Positions 1 to 9,221 are shown, counted from the stretch's first letter. The stretch is 64,000 bases of DNA from Hypericibacter adhaerens (GCF_008728835.1 NZ_CP042582.1:4390217-4454216); one strand, 5' to 3'. A program made the numbers and translations. The notes: generated by a model not told the origin, from the letters alone.

Positions 1-6
1 TCGGCT

Positions 7-32
7 TGGATCCCCGCTTTCGCGGGGATGAC
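7..32. repeat. Half of family-A palindromic intergenic repeat
   Basis: One arm of the family-A repeat, with core GGATCCCCGC-TTTC-GCGGGGATGAC. It is itself a near palindrome (CCCCGC/GCGGGG around a TTTC-like loop). The partner arm presumably lies left of the window. It sits downstream of the DUF4164 gene. Confidence 0.8.
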
Positions 33-77
33 AATGAGGGGATGGCCGATGGAGGCTGACGGAGTCATCGAATGTCG

Positions 78-302
78 TCAGACTTCGACGGCGGCTTTCA
101 GCCGCGCGATGACCTGGTCGATGCGGCTATAGACGCTGCGGGCCTCGCCCTGCAGCGCCTGATAGGCGGCGCGGAGCGCCTGCAGCTCCGATTCGAGCTG
201 GCTGCGGTCGGCCTGGGTCAGGCGCTCGCGCGAATCGATCGCGTGCTCCAGCCGTTGCAACGCGACGTCGAGATGATCCAGCGCCTGCGCGAGCTTGGTC
301 AT
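78..302 (-). CDS. DUF4164 family small coiled-coil protein
   Basis: Encodes 74 residues rich in Gln, Glu, Arg, Leu and Ala with heptad-like leucine spacing throughout. It has no signal peptide, membrane segment or cysteine, so a short cytoplasmic coiled coil is expected. Size and composition match DUF4164, a small alphaproteobacterial family often found between zapA and a divergent tkt. Here it is divergent from tkt, and any zapA would lie beyond the left edge. The molecular role is unknown; a cell-division link is inference from that usual neighbourhood. The ATG start is followed by an uninterrupted coiled-coil pattern. Confidence 0.65.
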   Translation of the reverse strand: MTKLAQALDHLDVALQRLEHAIDSRERLTQADRSQLESELQALRAAYQALQGEARSVYSRIDQVIARLKAAVEV

Positions 303-595
303 GCGGTCGATCCCGGAACCGTTCCCGAACAGCCGGATCGGTCGGCAACCCAGCCGGAAAAATGGCTTCCGATCCGTTCTTCACTCGGGAGCATAGGGGG
401 CGGCGGATTGCCGCGTCAACGCCGCCCCTCCCGAGCGCCCGCCTCGCATCCCTGCGCCGCATTCCCGAAGGGGCTCCCAGGGTTGACGCAAGGTCGGACG
501 GGCGGCATGTTCCGGGCGCGCCGCCCAAGCCAGGCCCTTCGATCGTGCCGGCGGCCCGCAGAAGCCCCGCTTCCACCCGTTGGCGATATCCCATT
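303..595. other. Divergent intergenic region, DUF4164 / tkt
   Basis: A 293-bp spacer between two divergent genes, so promoters for both should lie here. A TTGACG hexamer at 483-488 has a weak CATGTT 17 bp downstream; this is only a poor candidate for the tkt promoter. The long open frames crossing this spacer have no recognisable protein content. Confidence 0.4.
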
Positions 596-2641
596 ATGGA
601 CACGGCTGTGCCCCCCTCCTCCTCCGTCGCTCCGGCTTCCCTCGCCTCCCCTTCCCTCGCCCATCCCAGCTACAAGGCCAGCCCTCGCGACATGGCCAAT
701 GCCATCCGCGCCCTGGCGATGGACGCCGTGGAGAAGGCCGCCTCCGGCCATCCCGGCATGCCGATGGGCATGGCCGATGTCGCCACGGTGCTCTGGAGCC
801 GGTTCCTGAAGTTCGACGCCGCCCATCCGCACTGGCCCGACCGCGACCGCTTCGTGCTGTCGGCCGGCCACGGCTCGATGCTGCTCTACAGCCTGCTGCA
901 TCTGACGGGCTTCGCCGACATGACGCTCGACGAGCTGCGCCGCTTCCGCCAGCTCGGCAGCCGCACGGCGGGCCATCCCGAATATGGTCATGCCGCCGGC
1001 ATCGAGACCACGACCGGTCCCTTGGGCCAGGGCCTGGGCAACGCGGTCGGCATGGCGCTCGCCGAGCGCATGGCCGCCGCCCGCTTCGGCGCCGACCTCG
1101 TCGATCATTACACCTATGTGATCGCGGGCGATGGTTGCCTGATGGAAGGCATCAGTCACGAGGCGATCTCGCTCGCGGGCCATCTCAAGCTTGGCAAGCT
1201 GATCGTCCTCTTCGACGACAACAGCATCTCGATCGACGGACCGACCTCGCTCGCGGTCTCCGACGACCAGATCGGCCGCTTCAAGGCCAGCGGCTGGGCC
1301 ACGGCCTCGGTCGACGGCCACGATCCGGAGGCGGTCGCCGCCGCGATCGAGGCGGCACGCACCAGCGACCGTCCCACGCTGATCGCCTGCAAGACCGTGA
1401 TCGGCTTCGGCGCGCCGAAGAAGGCCGGCACCGCGGCGACGCACGGCGCGCCTCTCGGCGCCGACGAAGTGGCTGGCGCCCGCGAGAAGCTCGGCTGGTC
1501 CTTCCCGCCCTTCACGGTGCCCGAGACCATCCTCCAGTCCTGGCGCCAGGCGGGATCGCGCGGAAGCGAGGCCTACCAGGCCTGGACGCAGCGCCACGCC
1601 GCCCATAAGGACCGCGCCGAGTTCGATCGCCGCCAGGCGGGCGAGCTGCCGGCGCAATTCGCCGCCACCATCGAGGCCGCCAAGAAGGCGGTCTCGGCCG
1701 AGGCGCCGAAGCTCGCCACCCGCCAGTCCTCGCAGCGCGTGCTCGAGGCGCTGTCGCCGGTGATGCCCGAGCTCCTGGGCGGCTCGGCCGATCTCACCGG
1801 CTCCAACAACACCAAGGCCAAGGACATGGCGCCGGTGACGGCGCAGAACTATGGCGGCCGCTACGTCTACTGGGGCGTGCGCGAGCATGGCATGGCGGCG
1901 GCGATGAACGGCATCGCGCTGCATGGCGGCTTCGCGCCCTATGGCGGCACCTTCCTGGTCTTCACCGATTATTGCCGGCCCTCGATCCGCCTCTCGGCGC
2001 TGATGGGCCAGCGGGTCGTCTATGTGATGACGCATGATTCGATCGGGCTGGGCGAGGACGGCCCCACGCACCAGCCGGTCGAGCATCTGGCGAGCCTGCG
2101 CGCGATCCCGAACCTGCTGGTCTTCCGTCCCTGCGACACAGTCGAGACCGCGGAATGCTGGGCCCTGGCGCTGGCCGAGCGCCACACGCCGTCGGTCCTG
2201 GCCCTGACGCGCCAGGCGGTGCCGACCGTGCGCACCGCCCACACCGCCGAGAACCGCAGCGCGCGCGGCGGCTATGTGCTGCAGGACTCTCACCTGCCGC
2301 GCCAGGTGACGCTGATCGCCACCGGCTCCGAGGTCGCGCTGGCCGTCGAGGCCCGGGCCCGGCTCGAGGCCGACGGGATCGGCGCCGCCGTCGTCTCCAT
2401 GCCGTCCTGGGAACTGTTCGACCGCCAGCCCGCTTCCTACCGCGAGGAGGTGCTGGGCGCGACCGCGGTGCGCGTCGCGATCGAGGCGGCCTCGGTGTTC
2501 GGCTGGGAACGCTATGTCGGCCCGCGCGGCGCCGTGATCGGCATGACGGGCTTCGGCGCGTCGGCTCCCGCCGGCGACCTCTACAAGCATTTCGGCATCA
2601 CCGCCGACGCGGCCGTGAAGGCGGCGAAGGCGCGGCTCTAG
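596..2641 (+). CDS. tkt: Transketolase
   Basis: Thiamine-diphosphate enzyme that moves two-carbon ketol units between sugar phosphates in the pentose phosphate pathway and, in autotrophs, the Calvin cycle. The 681-residue product fits the family (about 660). The N-terminal pyrophosphate domain has SGHPGMPMG near residue 50 and the ThDP/Mg motif starting at G178-D179-G180 and ending in DDN. The central pyrimidine-binding domain has the conserved glutamate in the VREHGM segment, and a C-terminal transketolase domain follows. The frame stays open further upstream. I chose the ATG at 596 because family similarity begins near residue 33 and a short N-terminal extension is common; the ribosome-binding site is weak. 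gap follows after 304 bp of repeats. Confidence 0.95.
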   Translation: MDTAVPPSSSVAPASLASPSLAHPSYKASPRDMANAIRALAMDAVEKAASGHPGMPMGMADVATVLWSRFLKFDAAHPHWPDRDRFVLSAGHGSMLLYSLLHLTGFADMTLDELRRFRQLGSRTAGHPEYGHAAGIETTTGPLGQGLGNAVGMALAERMAAARFGADLVDHYTYVIAGDGCLMEGISHEAISLAGHLKLGKLIVLFDDNSISIDGPTSLAVSDDQIGRFKASGWATASVDGHDPEAVAAAIEAARTSDRPTLIACKTVIGFGAPKKAGTAATHGAPLGADEVAGAREKLGWSFPPFTVPETILQSWRQAGSRGSEAYQAWTQRHAAHKDRAEFDRRQAGELPAQFAATIEAAKKAVSAEAPKLATRQSSQRVLEALSPVMPELLGGSADLTGSNNTKAKDMAPVTAQNYGGRYVYWGVREHGMAAAMNGIALHGGFAPYGGTFLVFTDYCRPSIRLSALMGQRVVYVMTHDSIGLGEDGPTHQPVEHLASLRAIPNLLVFRPCDTVETAECWALALAERHTPSVLALTRQAVPTVRTAHTAENRSARGGYVLQDSHLPRQVTLIATGSEVALAVEARARLEADGIGAAVVSMPSWELFDRQPASYREEVLGATAVRVAIEAASVFGWERYVGPRGAVIGMTGFGASAPAGDLYKHFGITADAAVKAAKARL

Positions 2642-2754
2642 AAGCAAGGTCCTTTTCTCCCCCACATCCTCGAGGGCAGGCACCTTCACTCTTTCTCATC
2701 CACTCACTCGTTCGTCATCCCCGTATCCTTGAGGGAGGCACGTTCACTCCATCC

Positions 2755-2834
2755 GTCATCCCCGCGAAAGCGGGGATCCATCCTGATCCAGATCACCAGG
2801 CTTTGAGTTGGATCCCCGCTTTCGCGGGGATGAC
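2755..2834. repeat. Family-A paired palindromic repeat between tkt and gap
   Basis: Two inverted 26-bp arms (2755-2780 and 2809-2834) around a 28-bp centre. Each arm is a near palindrome (CCCCGC-GAAA-GCGGGG), so the unit can form two hairpins or one long one. The design resembles a REP/BIME-type pair. Upstream, 2667-2754 holds an imperfect direct repeat of a TCCT(C/T)GAGGG..GGCAC block 59 bp apart. Together these fill the 304-bp tkt-gap spacer, and nothing coding is seen there. Confidence 0.9.
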
Positions 2835-2945
2835 GACAAGAGCGACGGCCAACCCCGGCAAGGGACGGCGAAAAAGACAGGGGGCCGCATCCGCGCCCCC
2901 GTTCCATCGGCTTCATCGAAGAAGACTCAACATAAGGAGTTCACC

Positions 2946-3959
2946 ATGACCGTTCGCGTCGCCATCAACGGGTTCGGCCGGATCGGCCGGCTGGTGCTGC
3001 GCGCCGTCCTCGAGAGCGGCCGCAAGGATATCGAGGTCGTCGCCCTCAACGATCTGGGCCCGGTCGAGACCAACGCGCATCTGCTGCGCTACGACACCGT
3101 CCATGGCCGCTTCCCGGGCGAGGTGAAGGCCAAGGAAGGCGCCATCGATGCCGGTCGCGGCTGGATGACCGTGACCGCCGAACGCGATCCGGCGAAGCTG
3201 CCCTGGTCCAAGCTCGGCGTCGACATCGCGCTCGAATGCACCGGCATCTTCACCAGCAAGGAAGCAGCCTCGAAGCATCTCGAGGCCGGCGCCAAGCGCG
3301 TGCTGATCTCGGCCCCGGCCACCGGCGCCGATCTCACCGTCGTCTATGGCGTCAACCACGACAAGCTGCAGGCAGGCCACAAGATCGTCTCCAACGCCTC
3401 CTGCACCACGAACTGCCTGGCGCCGGTCGCGGCCGTGCTGCACAAGGCGATCGGCATCGAGCGCGGCTTCATGACCACGATCCACAGCTATACCGGCGAC
3501 CAGCCGGTGCTCGACACGCTGCACAAGGATCTCCACCGCGCCCGTGCCGCCGCCCTCTCCATGATCCCGACCACGACGGGCGCGGCCAAGGCCGTGGGCC
3601 TCGTGCTGCCGGAGCTCAACGGCAAGCTCGACGGCACCTCGATCCGCGTGCCCACGCCCAACGTCTCGCTGGTCGATTTCAAGTTCACCACCGCCAAGGA
3701 AACCTCGGTCGAGGCGGTCAACAAAGCGATCATGGACGCGGCCCACGGCAACGGCCCGCTCAAGGGCATCCTCGCCACCAACGACCAGCCGCTGGTGAGC
3801 TCGGACTTCAACCACAATCCCGCGAGCTCGACCTTCGACCTCAAGCAGACCCAGGTGATCGAGGGCCGCTTCGTGCGCGTCCTCTCCTGGTACGACAACG
3901 AGTGGGGTTTCTCCAATCGCATGAGCGACACCGCCGTCGCGATGGGCAAGCTGGGGTGA
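2946..3959 (+). CDS. gap: Glyceraldehyde-3-phosphate dehydrogenase, type I
   Basis: Oxidises and phosphorylates glyceraldehyde 3-phosphate with NAD(P)+ in the cytoplasm. The 337-residue protein starts with the Rossmann motif [10 protein letters not shown] and carries the catalytic ASCTTNC signature with the thiol at Cys153, followed by the HSYTGDQ segment. AAGGAG lies just before the ATG. It is the second gene of a tkt-gap pair. In many Rhodospirillales pgk and fba follow directly; here toxin-antitoxin genes and ilvD follow and fba lies 4.3 kb away. The sequence does not decide between NAD+ and NADP+ preference. Confidence 0.96.
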   Translation: MTVRVAINGFGRIGRLVLRAVLESGRKDIEVVALNDLGPVETNAHLLRYDTVHGRFPGEVKAKEGAIDAGRGWMTVTAERDPAKLPWSKLGVDIALECTGIFTSKEAASKHLEAGAKRVLISAPATGADLTVVYGVNHDKLQAGHKIVSNASCTTNCLAPVAAVLHKAIGIERGFMTTIHSYTGDQPVLDTLHKDLHRARAAALSMIPTTTGAAKAVGLVLPELNGKLDGTSIRVPTPNVSLVDFKFTTAKETSVEAVNKAIMDAAHGNGPLKGILATNDQPLVSSDFNHNPASSTFDLKQTQVIEGRFVRVLSWYDNEWGFSNRMSDTAVAMGKLG

Positions 3960-3997
3960 GGCCGGCAGGCCACGCCCAACGATGACGGTTCGCGATC

Positions 3998-4348
3998 TCA
4001 GATCGCGATTCTGGTTTCGATCACGTCGTAATCAGCCTGCACGCCGCCATCGGAGATATCGAGAAGTCCTGCCGCCGCGAGCGCCTGAACGTCCGCGTGG
4101 ACGTTGCTGTAGTCGCGCCCCAGCGCCTTCGCCAGCGCTCGCACGCTGCTCACCTTGTGCCGACGGACGTAGCGCAGCAACTCCATCCGCTTGCCTGTCA
4201 TGACGCGGGCGAGAGCATCCCAACTCTCGAACGCGAGATGGCGCTCATGAAAGGCCTCCCCGCGTTCAGCTCTGTGCCAAGCATTCACGAACCGCCGTGA
4301 AGCGTCTTCCTCCATCGCCCCGCCGACCGTGATCTTCACCTTGCTCAT
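3998..4348 (-). CDS. TumA-like antitoxin (HVO_A0114-type winged-helix protein)
   Basis: 116-residue protein with a MarR/winged-helix-like DNA-binding part in its second half: RMELLRYVRRH, then RALAKALGRDYSNV, then DVQALAAAGLL. This pattern is typical of HVO_A0114-family putative antitoxins that partner TumE toxins. Its start overlaps the stop of the upstream toxin gene by 4 bp (ATGA), so the two are translationally coupled with the toxin first. It probably neutralises TumE and represses the operon through the palindromes at 4646-4681. Family assignment is by pattern; repression is inferred. Confidence 0.72.
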   Translation of the reverse strand: MSKVKITVGGAMEEDASRRFVNAWHRAERGEAFHERHLAFESWDALARVMTGKRMELLRYVRRHKVSSVRALAKALGRDYSNVHADVQALAAAGLLDISDGGVQADYDVIETRIAI

Positions 4349-4632
4349 TTGCTGCCTCGCAAGGTCCGTATGTCGGACCAGAAATCAGCCACCAGCTGTT
4401 CGACGCTGGTGAACGCATAGGCGGTCTCTACGCCCTGAAAATGCCGATGATCGCCTTTGCCGCGTTCGTTGTCGTAACCCACCTCCCGAACGCCCGGCCG
4501 GCCGTAGAACAGCGAATATTTCAGCCCATGGACGGACGGCGGCACCGGCGACGGCACGCGCCATAACACCATCTCCACGATCGCACCGTCGTCGTAATCG
4601 ATGCGCTGGTGAAAGAGCAGATCGGCCCTCAC
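4345..4632 (-). CDS. TumE-family toxin (DUF6516)
   Basis: 95-residue protein whose N-terminus (LLFHQRIDYDDGAIVEMVLW), middle GLKYSLFYG and YDNERGKGDHRH segment are typical of the TumE/DUF6516 family, toxins paired with winged-helix antitoxins. The mode of toxicity is not evident from sequence. The start is GTG: the family's conserved N-terminus begins here and there is no upstream in-frame ATG. No Shine-Dalgarno sequence is visible and the candidate -10 box lies only 11 bp away, so the mRNA may have almost no leader. It overlaps the antitoxin gene by 4 bp. The local AT-rich control region contrasts with its surroundings, which fits horizontal gain. Confidence 0.75.
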   Translation of the reverse strand: MRADLLFHQRIDYDDGAIVEMVLWRVPSPVPPSVHGLKYSLFYGRPGVREVGYDNERGKGDHRHFQGVETAYAFTSVEQLVADFWSDIRTLRGSK

Positions 4633-4643
4633 TTCAGGAGCCG

Positions 4644-4681
4644 ATTATGGTATTAATTACCATATGGTATCAATAGCCATA
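4644..4681 (-). promoter_or_regulatory. Promoter and tandem operators of the tumE-tumA operon
   Basis: On the minus strand TTGATA (4668-4673) and CATAAT (4644-4649) are 18 bp apart, a good sigma-70-type promoter. Two palindromes cover it: TATGGTA-N5-TACCATA (4646-4664) and TATGG-N9-CCATA (4663-4681), offset by 17 bp. Overlap of operators with both hexamers suggests autorepression by the antitoxin or the complex. Confidence 0.6.
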
Positions 4682-5047
4682 ATGGATGGTATAAGTTTAC
4701 GGATTCGCCTGAGAACAGGGGGTTTGCAAGATTCCGCCAGCGTCAGGATTTCCCAAACCATTGGAATAAAGTCGTTTTTCAAACAATAGTTGGTTTATGG
4801 GGCGCTCGAAAAACAGGCTCGGAACAGGGGCCTATCAGGCCAATATCAAGCGCCTGACGATGGTTACGACGGGCGCGCTCGGGGCCCTCGCGATGTTGTT
4901 GTATCTAGAACAAAAAGGGAACAATGTCAAGCGGATATTGCCCTGCGCCTCCCGATCCAGAGCCGGCCGGGGGCGAAGCGGAACAGCGACGTCATCCCCG
5001 ACCGCGGCCTCGAGCGCGGTCTCATCCCTCTTGATCGGACAGCGGCT
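4682..5047. other. Non-coding interval between tumE and ilvD
   Basis: The interval holds the SOS-type promoter at 4902-4930. An imperfect inverted repeat (CCAAACCATTG..CAATAGTTGG) lies at about 4754-4795 and a GACCGCG hairpin near 5000-5022. An 84-codon open frame on the plus strand from 4797 and a 34-codon frame on the minus strand (4657-4761) show no ribosome-binding site and no family resemblance. I do not call them genes. Confidence 0.5.
4902..4930 (-). promoter_or_regulatory. Putative LexA-controlled (SOS) promoter
   Basis: Minus strand: a perfect -35 TTGACA (4925-4930), a 17-bp spacer and TAGATA as -10 (4902-4907). The spacer contains GTTC-N7-GTTC (4908-4922), the direct-repeat LexA site known from alphaproteobacteria. 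It points towards tumE, whose start is about 265 bp downstream. No SOS gene is adjacent. Confidence 0.55.
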
Positions 5048-6895
5048 CTAGCGCTTGCCGAGCGAGGAGAGATCGCGCACCGCACCACGCGAGGCGCTGG
5101 TGGCGAGCGCCGCGTAAGCGCGCAGCGCCGTCGAGACCCGGCGCTCGCGCGGCTGCGCCGGTTGCCAGCCCTTGGCGTCCATCGCCGCGCGCCGCTTCGC
5201 GAGCTCCGCTTCCGGCACGAGCAGGTCGATCTTCCGGTTGGGAATGTCGATCGAAATCCGGTCGCCCTCCTGCACCAGCCCGATCAGGCCGCCCTCGGCC
5301 GCTTCGGGCGAGACATGGCCGATCGAGAGGCCCGAGGTGCCGCCCGAGAAGCGGCCGTCGGTGACGAGCGCGCAGGATTTGCCGAGACCCTTCGCCTTGA
5401 GATAGCTGGTCGGGTAGAGCATCTCCTGCATGCCGGGCCCGCCACGCGGGCCCTCGTAGCGGATGACGACCACGTCGCCGGCCTTGATCTGGTCGCCGAG
5501 GATGCCCGCGACCGCCGCATCCTGGCTCTCGAACACGCGGGCGGGACCGGTGAAGGTCAGCGCCGAGGCATCGACGCCGGCCGTCTTCACGATGCAGCCT
5601 TCCTTCGCGATGTTGCCGTAGAGCACGGCCAAGCCCCCATCGGCGCTGTAGGCATGGCCGAGGTCGCGGATGGCGCCCTTGGCGCGATCGAGATCGAGCT
5701 GCGCATAGCGCTTGTTCTGGCTGAAGGGCTCGATGGTGCGCACATTGCCCGGGGCCGCGCGATAGAACTCGAGCACCGCGGGGTCCTGGCTGCGCCGCAC
5801 GTCCCAGCGCTCGAGCGCCTCCGACAGCGACAACGCATGGACCATGCCGACCTCGTTATGCAGCAGCCCGGCCCGGTCGAGCTCGCCCAGGATCGCCATC
5901 ACGCCGCCCGCGCGATGGACATCCTCCAGATGCACGTTGGGCGTCGAGGGCGCCACCTTGCAGAGATGGGGCACGCGGCGCGACAGCCGGTCGATGTCGC
6001 GCATGGTGAAATCGACCTCCGCCTCGTGGGCCGCGGCCAGGAGATGGAGCACGGTGTTGGTCGAGCCGCCCATGGCGATGTCGAGCGTCATGGCGTTCTC
6101 GAAGGCCTCGAAGGTCGCGATCGAGCGCGGCAGGACGCTGTCATCATCCGCCTCGTAATAGCGCCGCGTGATCTCGACGATCAGCGGCCCCACGTCGCAG
6201 AAGAGCTTGCGGCGATCCGCGTGGGTCGCCAGCACCGAGCCGTTGCCCGGAAGCCCCAGCCCCAGCGCCTCGACCAGGCAGTTCATCGAGTTCGCCGTGA
6301 ACATGCCCGAGCAGGAGCCGCAGGTCGGGCAGGCGGAGCGCTCCACCACCTGCAGCTCCGTGTCGGAGACGCGGCGATCGGCGGCGGCGACCATGGCATC
6401 GACCAGATCGAGCGAGCGGGCCTGGTGATCGATCGTCGCCTTGCCGGCTTCCATCGGGCCGCCCGAGACGAACACGGTCGGGATGTTGAGACGGAGGGCC
6501 GCCATCAGCATGCCGGGCGTGATCTTGTCGCAATTCGAGATGCAGACCAGCGCGTCGGCGCAATGCGCGTTGACCATGTATTCGACGCTGTCCGCGATCA
6601 GGTCGCGCGAGGGCAGGCTGTAGAGCATGCCGTCATGGCCCATGGCGATGCCGTCATCGACCGCGATCGAGTGGAACTCGCGCGCGACGGCGCCCGCCTT
6701 CTCGATCTCGGCGGCGACGATCTTGCCGAGATCGCGCAGATGCACATGGCCCGGCACGAACTGGGTGAAGGAATTGGCGATGGCGATGATCGGCTTGCCG
6801 AAATCCTCGTCCTTCATGCCGGTGGCGCGCCAGAGACCGCGGGCGCCGGCCATGTTGCGGCCATGGGTGGTGGTGCGGGACCGATAAGCGGGCAT
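5048..6895 (-). CDS. ilvD: Dihydroxy-acid dehydratase
   Basis: Dehydrates 2,3-dihydroxy-isovalerate and 2,3-dihydroxy-3-methylvalerate to the 2-keto acids in valine, leucine and isoleucine synthesis, using an Fe-S cluster and Mg2+. The 615 residues match the usual length. Cluster cysteines are visible: C118 and C122 in the [11 protein letters not shown] motif and C195 in the [11 protein letters not shown] motif, with D80/D81 in the [12 protein letters not shown] segment. The start is the ATG at 6895, preceded by AAAGGAG; the frame is open upstream but without similarity. It stands alone between the toxin-antitoxin region and an OsmC gene. Confidence 0.96.
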   Translation of the reverse strand: MPAYRSRTTTHGRNMAGARGLWRATGMKDEDFGKPIIAIANSFTQFVPGHVHLRDLGKIVAAEIEKAGAVAREFHSIAVDDGIAMGHDGMLYSLPSRDLIADSVEYMVNAHCADALVCISNCDKITPGMLMAALRLNIPTVFVSGGPMEAGKATIDHQARSLDLVDAMVAAADRRVSDTELQVVERSACPTCGSCSGMFTANSMNCLVEALGLGLPGNGSVLATHADRRKLFCDVGPLIVEITRRYYEADDDSVLPRSIATFEAFENAMTLDIAMGGSTNTVLHLLAAAHEAEVDFTMRDIDRLSRRVPHLCKVAPSTPNVHLEDVHRAGGVMAILGELDRAGLLHNEVGMVHALSLSEALERWDVRRSQDPAVLEFYRAAPGNVRTIEPFSQNKRYAQLDLDRAKGAIRDLGHAYSADGGLAVLYGNIAKEGCIVKTAGVDASALTFTGPARVFESQDAAVAGILGDQIKAGDVVVIRYEGPRGGPGMQEMLYPTSYLKAKGLGKSCALVTDGRFSGGTSGLSIGHVSPEAAEGGLIGLVQEGDRISIDIPNRKIDLLVPEAELAKRRAAMDAKGWQPAQPRERRVSTALRAYAALATSASRGAVRDLSSLGKR

Positions 6896-7049
6896 GGGGA
6901 ACTCCTTTGGGACGGCCGCAATGTCCGCCCGATCGGCCGCCTGATCAAGGGGCCGATGCCCGCGAGCCATGCTCCGGTCGCAAGGCAGTTCTGGTTAAAA
7001 TCCCTTCAGACAGAAGGGCTGAAGGGACATTGCCGCCAAGCGGAACGGG

Positions 7050-7553
7050 TCAGGCGCGCCGGATCTCGATCGCGGGCGGGGTGCGCAGGGTCTGATAGAC
7101 GACGCAGTAGCGCTCGGTGAGCTTCATCAGCGTCGCGAGCTTCTCCTCGTCCGCATCGCTGTCGAGCGCGAAGGCGACGCGGATCGCACGGAAGCCCACC
7201 GGCGCCTCCTTCGAGACGCCGAGCGTACCGCGGAAATCGAGATCGCCTTCGACCCTGACCGAGCCGCCGCGGATCTCGATCCCGAGCGCTGTCGCCACCG
7301 CCTTGAGCGTGACGCCGGCGCAGGCCGCCAGCGCCTCGAGCAGCATGTCGCCCGAGCAGGCCTGAAGCCCCGTGCCGCCGGTCGCGGGATGGAGGCCCGC
7401 CTCGACCAGGCCGCGGCCGGTCTCGACCTTGCAGGCGATACCCAGCTCGTCGAGCCGGCCCACGGCCTTGAGCGTGATCACCGCCGCCTCGGGCGCCTCG
7501 CGATAGCGCTCCTTGATCGGCGCCTGGATCGCCTTCAGTTCCTCTGCGCGCAT
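7050..7553 (-). CDS. OsmC-family protein
   Basis: 167 residues of the OsmC/Ohr fold. Members are usually thiol peroxidases that reduce organic hydroperoxides. The two expected cysteines are present: one in QACSGDMLLEALAACAG at the start of the central helix and one in TERYCVVYQTL near the C-terminus. A GGAGG sequence precedes the ATG at 7553. It lies about 150 bp upstream of ilvD on the same strand and is divergent from the gene at 7677. The sequence does not reveal its substrate or whether it is active. Confidence 0.85.
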   Translation of the reverse strand: MRAEELKAIQAPIKERYREAPEAAVITLKAVGRLDELGIACKVETGRGLVEAGLHPATGGTGLQACSGDMLLEALAACAGVTLKAVATALGIEIRGGSVRVEGDLDFRGTLGVSKEAPVGFRAIRVAFALDSDADEEKLATLMKLTERYCVVYQTLRTPPAIEIRRA

Positions 7554-7676
7554 GGGACATCCTCCAAGGAATAAGGTCTGCCATTTAGCGACGGTTCGGC
7601 ACCCGCCGCCATCGAATCGAACCACGGCATCGCGAGCGTCGCGGGCCGGCGCGCGCTCGGTCCCGGCTCTGCTAGC

Positions 7677-8120
7677 ATGCGCCTTGTCATGACGGTGTCC
7701 AAACCGCCCTCCCCGCTGCCCCCCGCCGTTCTCGTGCGCCATCTCGACGATGCCACGGTGACGCTCGAGGTGGCGCGCGCGCTGAAGCGTCCTGTGACAT
7801 TGCTCAGCCCCGACGCGGCGGCGCTCTGGCTCGGGCCCGGCTGGCTGGTCGCGGTCGCGAAGGAAGCCGCAAAAACGGCGCCCGGCGCCAAATGCCGCAT
7901 GCTGCTCGACTGCGCCGACCGCGCCGACCTCGCCCAGGCGGCGTTGCGCGACGGCACGGACGCCATCCTCTTCACCGGCAGCGCTCGGATCGCGGCGAAA
8001 CTGGCGGATATCGCAACCTCTTACCGCGCGACCCTGCTGCGCAAACGGCCCCCGGCCCTGGAGCTGGCCAGGGTCCGCAGCCCCTCGGACGCCTTGCGTC
8101 AATGGTTGGGCGGGAATTGA
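7677..8120 (+). CDS. Conserved hypothetical protein upstream of fba
   Basis: 147-residue Ala/Leu-rich cytoplasmic protein without signal peptide or membrane segments and with no motif I recognise. The pattern of short strands and helices (PVTLLSPDAAALWLGPGWLVAV, then DAILFTGSARIAAKLADIA) looks like a small alpha/beta domain. It is the gene before fbaB on the same strand with a 117-bp gap, and codon use matches its neighbours. An alternative ATG at 7689 is equally possible, as neither has a clear ribosome-binding site. Function unknown. Confidence 0.65.
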   Translation: MRLVMTVSKPPSPLPPAVLVRHLDDATVTLEVARALKRPVTLLSPDAAALWLGPGWLVAVAKEAAKTAPGAKCRMLLDCADRADLAQAALRDGTDAILFTGSARIAAKLADIATSYRATLLRKRPPALELARVRSPSDALRQWLGGN

Positions 8121-8237
8121 AAAAGCGGCCTCGCTCGGCTATGACGGCCCCCGCGAAAGCCTGACTTTCGCTTCAGTTTCCGCCCGATTCCCGATGCTCC
8201 GCCGTTCCAGACCCCATCAACCGGGAGCCCGCCGCCC

Positions 8238-9158
8238 ATGAAGATGACCCCGAAGGTCCGCAAGATCCTCTCGAACTACGAGAGCGACAATCCGGGGACC
8301 AAGGCCAACCTCGCCCGCATCCTGATGCAGGGCCGCCTGGGCGGCACCGGCCGGCTGGTGATCCTGCCGGTGGACCAGGGCTTCGAGCATGGGCCGGCGC
8401 GCAGCTTCGCTCCCAACCCCGCGGCCTACGATCCGCATTACCACTACCAGCTCGCCATCGATGCCGGGCTCTCGGCCTATGCCGCCCCGCTCGGCATGAT
8501 CGAGGCGGGCGCCGACAGCTTCGCCGGCCAGATCCCGACCATCCTGAAAGTGAACAGCTCGAACAGCCTCGCCGGCGCCAAGGACCAGGCCGTCACCGGC
8601 TCGGTCGGCGATGCGCTCAAGCTCGGCTGCTCGGCCATCGGCTTCACCATCTATCCGGGCTCCGAATATTGCTTCGAGATGATGGAGGAGATCCGCGAGC
8701 TCGCCGAGGAGGCGAAGTCGGTGGGCCTCGCCGTCGTGATCTGGTCCTATCCGCGCGGCGGCGGACTCTCCAAGGACGGCGAGACCGCGATCGACATCAC
8801 CGCCTATGCCGCCCATATGGCGGCGCTCCTGGGCGCGCACATCATCAAGGTGAAGCCGCCCACCGCCCATCTCGAGCAGGCCGAGGCCAAGAAGGTCTAT
8901 GAGAAGGAGAAGATCCCGGTGGGCACCCTGGCCCAGCGCATCGCCCATGTGGTGCAGTCCTCCTTCAACGGAAGGCGCATCGTGGTCTTCTCGGGCGGTG
9001 CCGCGAAGGACGCGGCCGGGATCGTCGAGGAGGCGCGCGCCATCCGCGACGGCGGCGGCACCGGCTCGATCATCGGCCGCAACACCTTCCAGCGCCCGCG
9101 CGAGGAAGCGCTGAAGCTGCTCGACCAGATCATCCGCATCTACAAGGGCGAAGAGTAA
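8238..9158 (+). CDS. fbaB: Class I fructose-bisphosphate aldolase (DhnA/FbaB type)
   Basis: Cleaves fructose 1,6-bisphosphate to dihydroxyacetone phosphate and glyceraldehyde 3-phosphate, or the reverse, through a Schiff base and without metal. The 306 residues match archaeal/DhnA-type aldolases, not the zinc-dependent class II enzyme. Visible features are the early LPVDQGFEHGP motif, the central WSYPRGGG segment, and lysines K204/K206 in the HIIKVKPP strand, one of which should be the Schiff-base residue. A phosphate-binding FSGGAAKD loop and GSIIGRNTFQRP near the C-terminus complete the barrel. The stop of this gene is followed closely by the ThiE-like gene. Confidence 0.92.
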   Translation: MKMTPKVRKILSNYESDNPGTKANLARILMQGRLGGTGRLVILPVDQGFEHGPARSFAPNPAAYDPHYHYQLAIDAGLSAYAAPLGMIEAGADSFAGQIPTILKVNSSNSLAGAKDQAVTGSVGDALKLGCSAIGFTIYPGSEYCFEMMEEIRELAEEAKSVGLAVVIWSYPRGGGLSKDGETAIDITAYAAHMAALLGAHIIKVKPPTAHLEQAEAKKVYEKEKIPVGTLAQRIAHVVQSSFNGRRIVVFSGGAAKDAAGIVEEARAIRDGGGTGSIIGRNTFQRPREEALKLLDQIIRIYKGEE

Positions 9159-9221
9159 CCGTCCCTGGCCGCGCAAGACGCATCCGAGCCTCTCTGCCGG
9201 CTCTATCTTCCGGGCCCGTCC

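Noticed and set aside
416-2689. 757-codon open frame on the minus strand opposite tkt
   Set aside because: High-GC antisense frame with His/Arg/Gly/Ala-rich, low-information protein. The opposite strand encodes an unmistakable transketolase.
4797-5051. 84-codon plus-strand open frame between tumE and ilvD
   Set aside because: No ribosome-binding site and no family resemblance. It runs across the LexA-type promoter on the other strand.
4790-7120. 776-codon plus-strand frame opposite ilvD
   Set aside because: No family motifs; it is the complement of the dihydroxy-acid dehydratase gene.
7006-7584. 192-codon alternate-frame protein across the OsmC gene
   Set aside because: Arg/Gly/Ala-rich frame-shifted reading of the OsmC gene with no conserved content.
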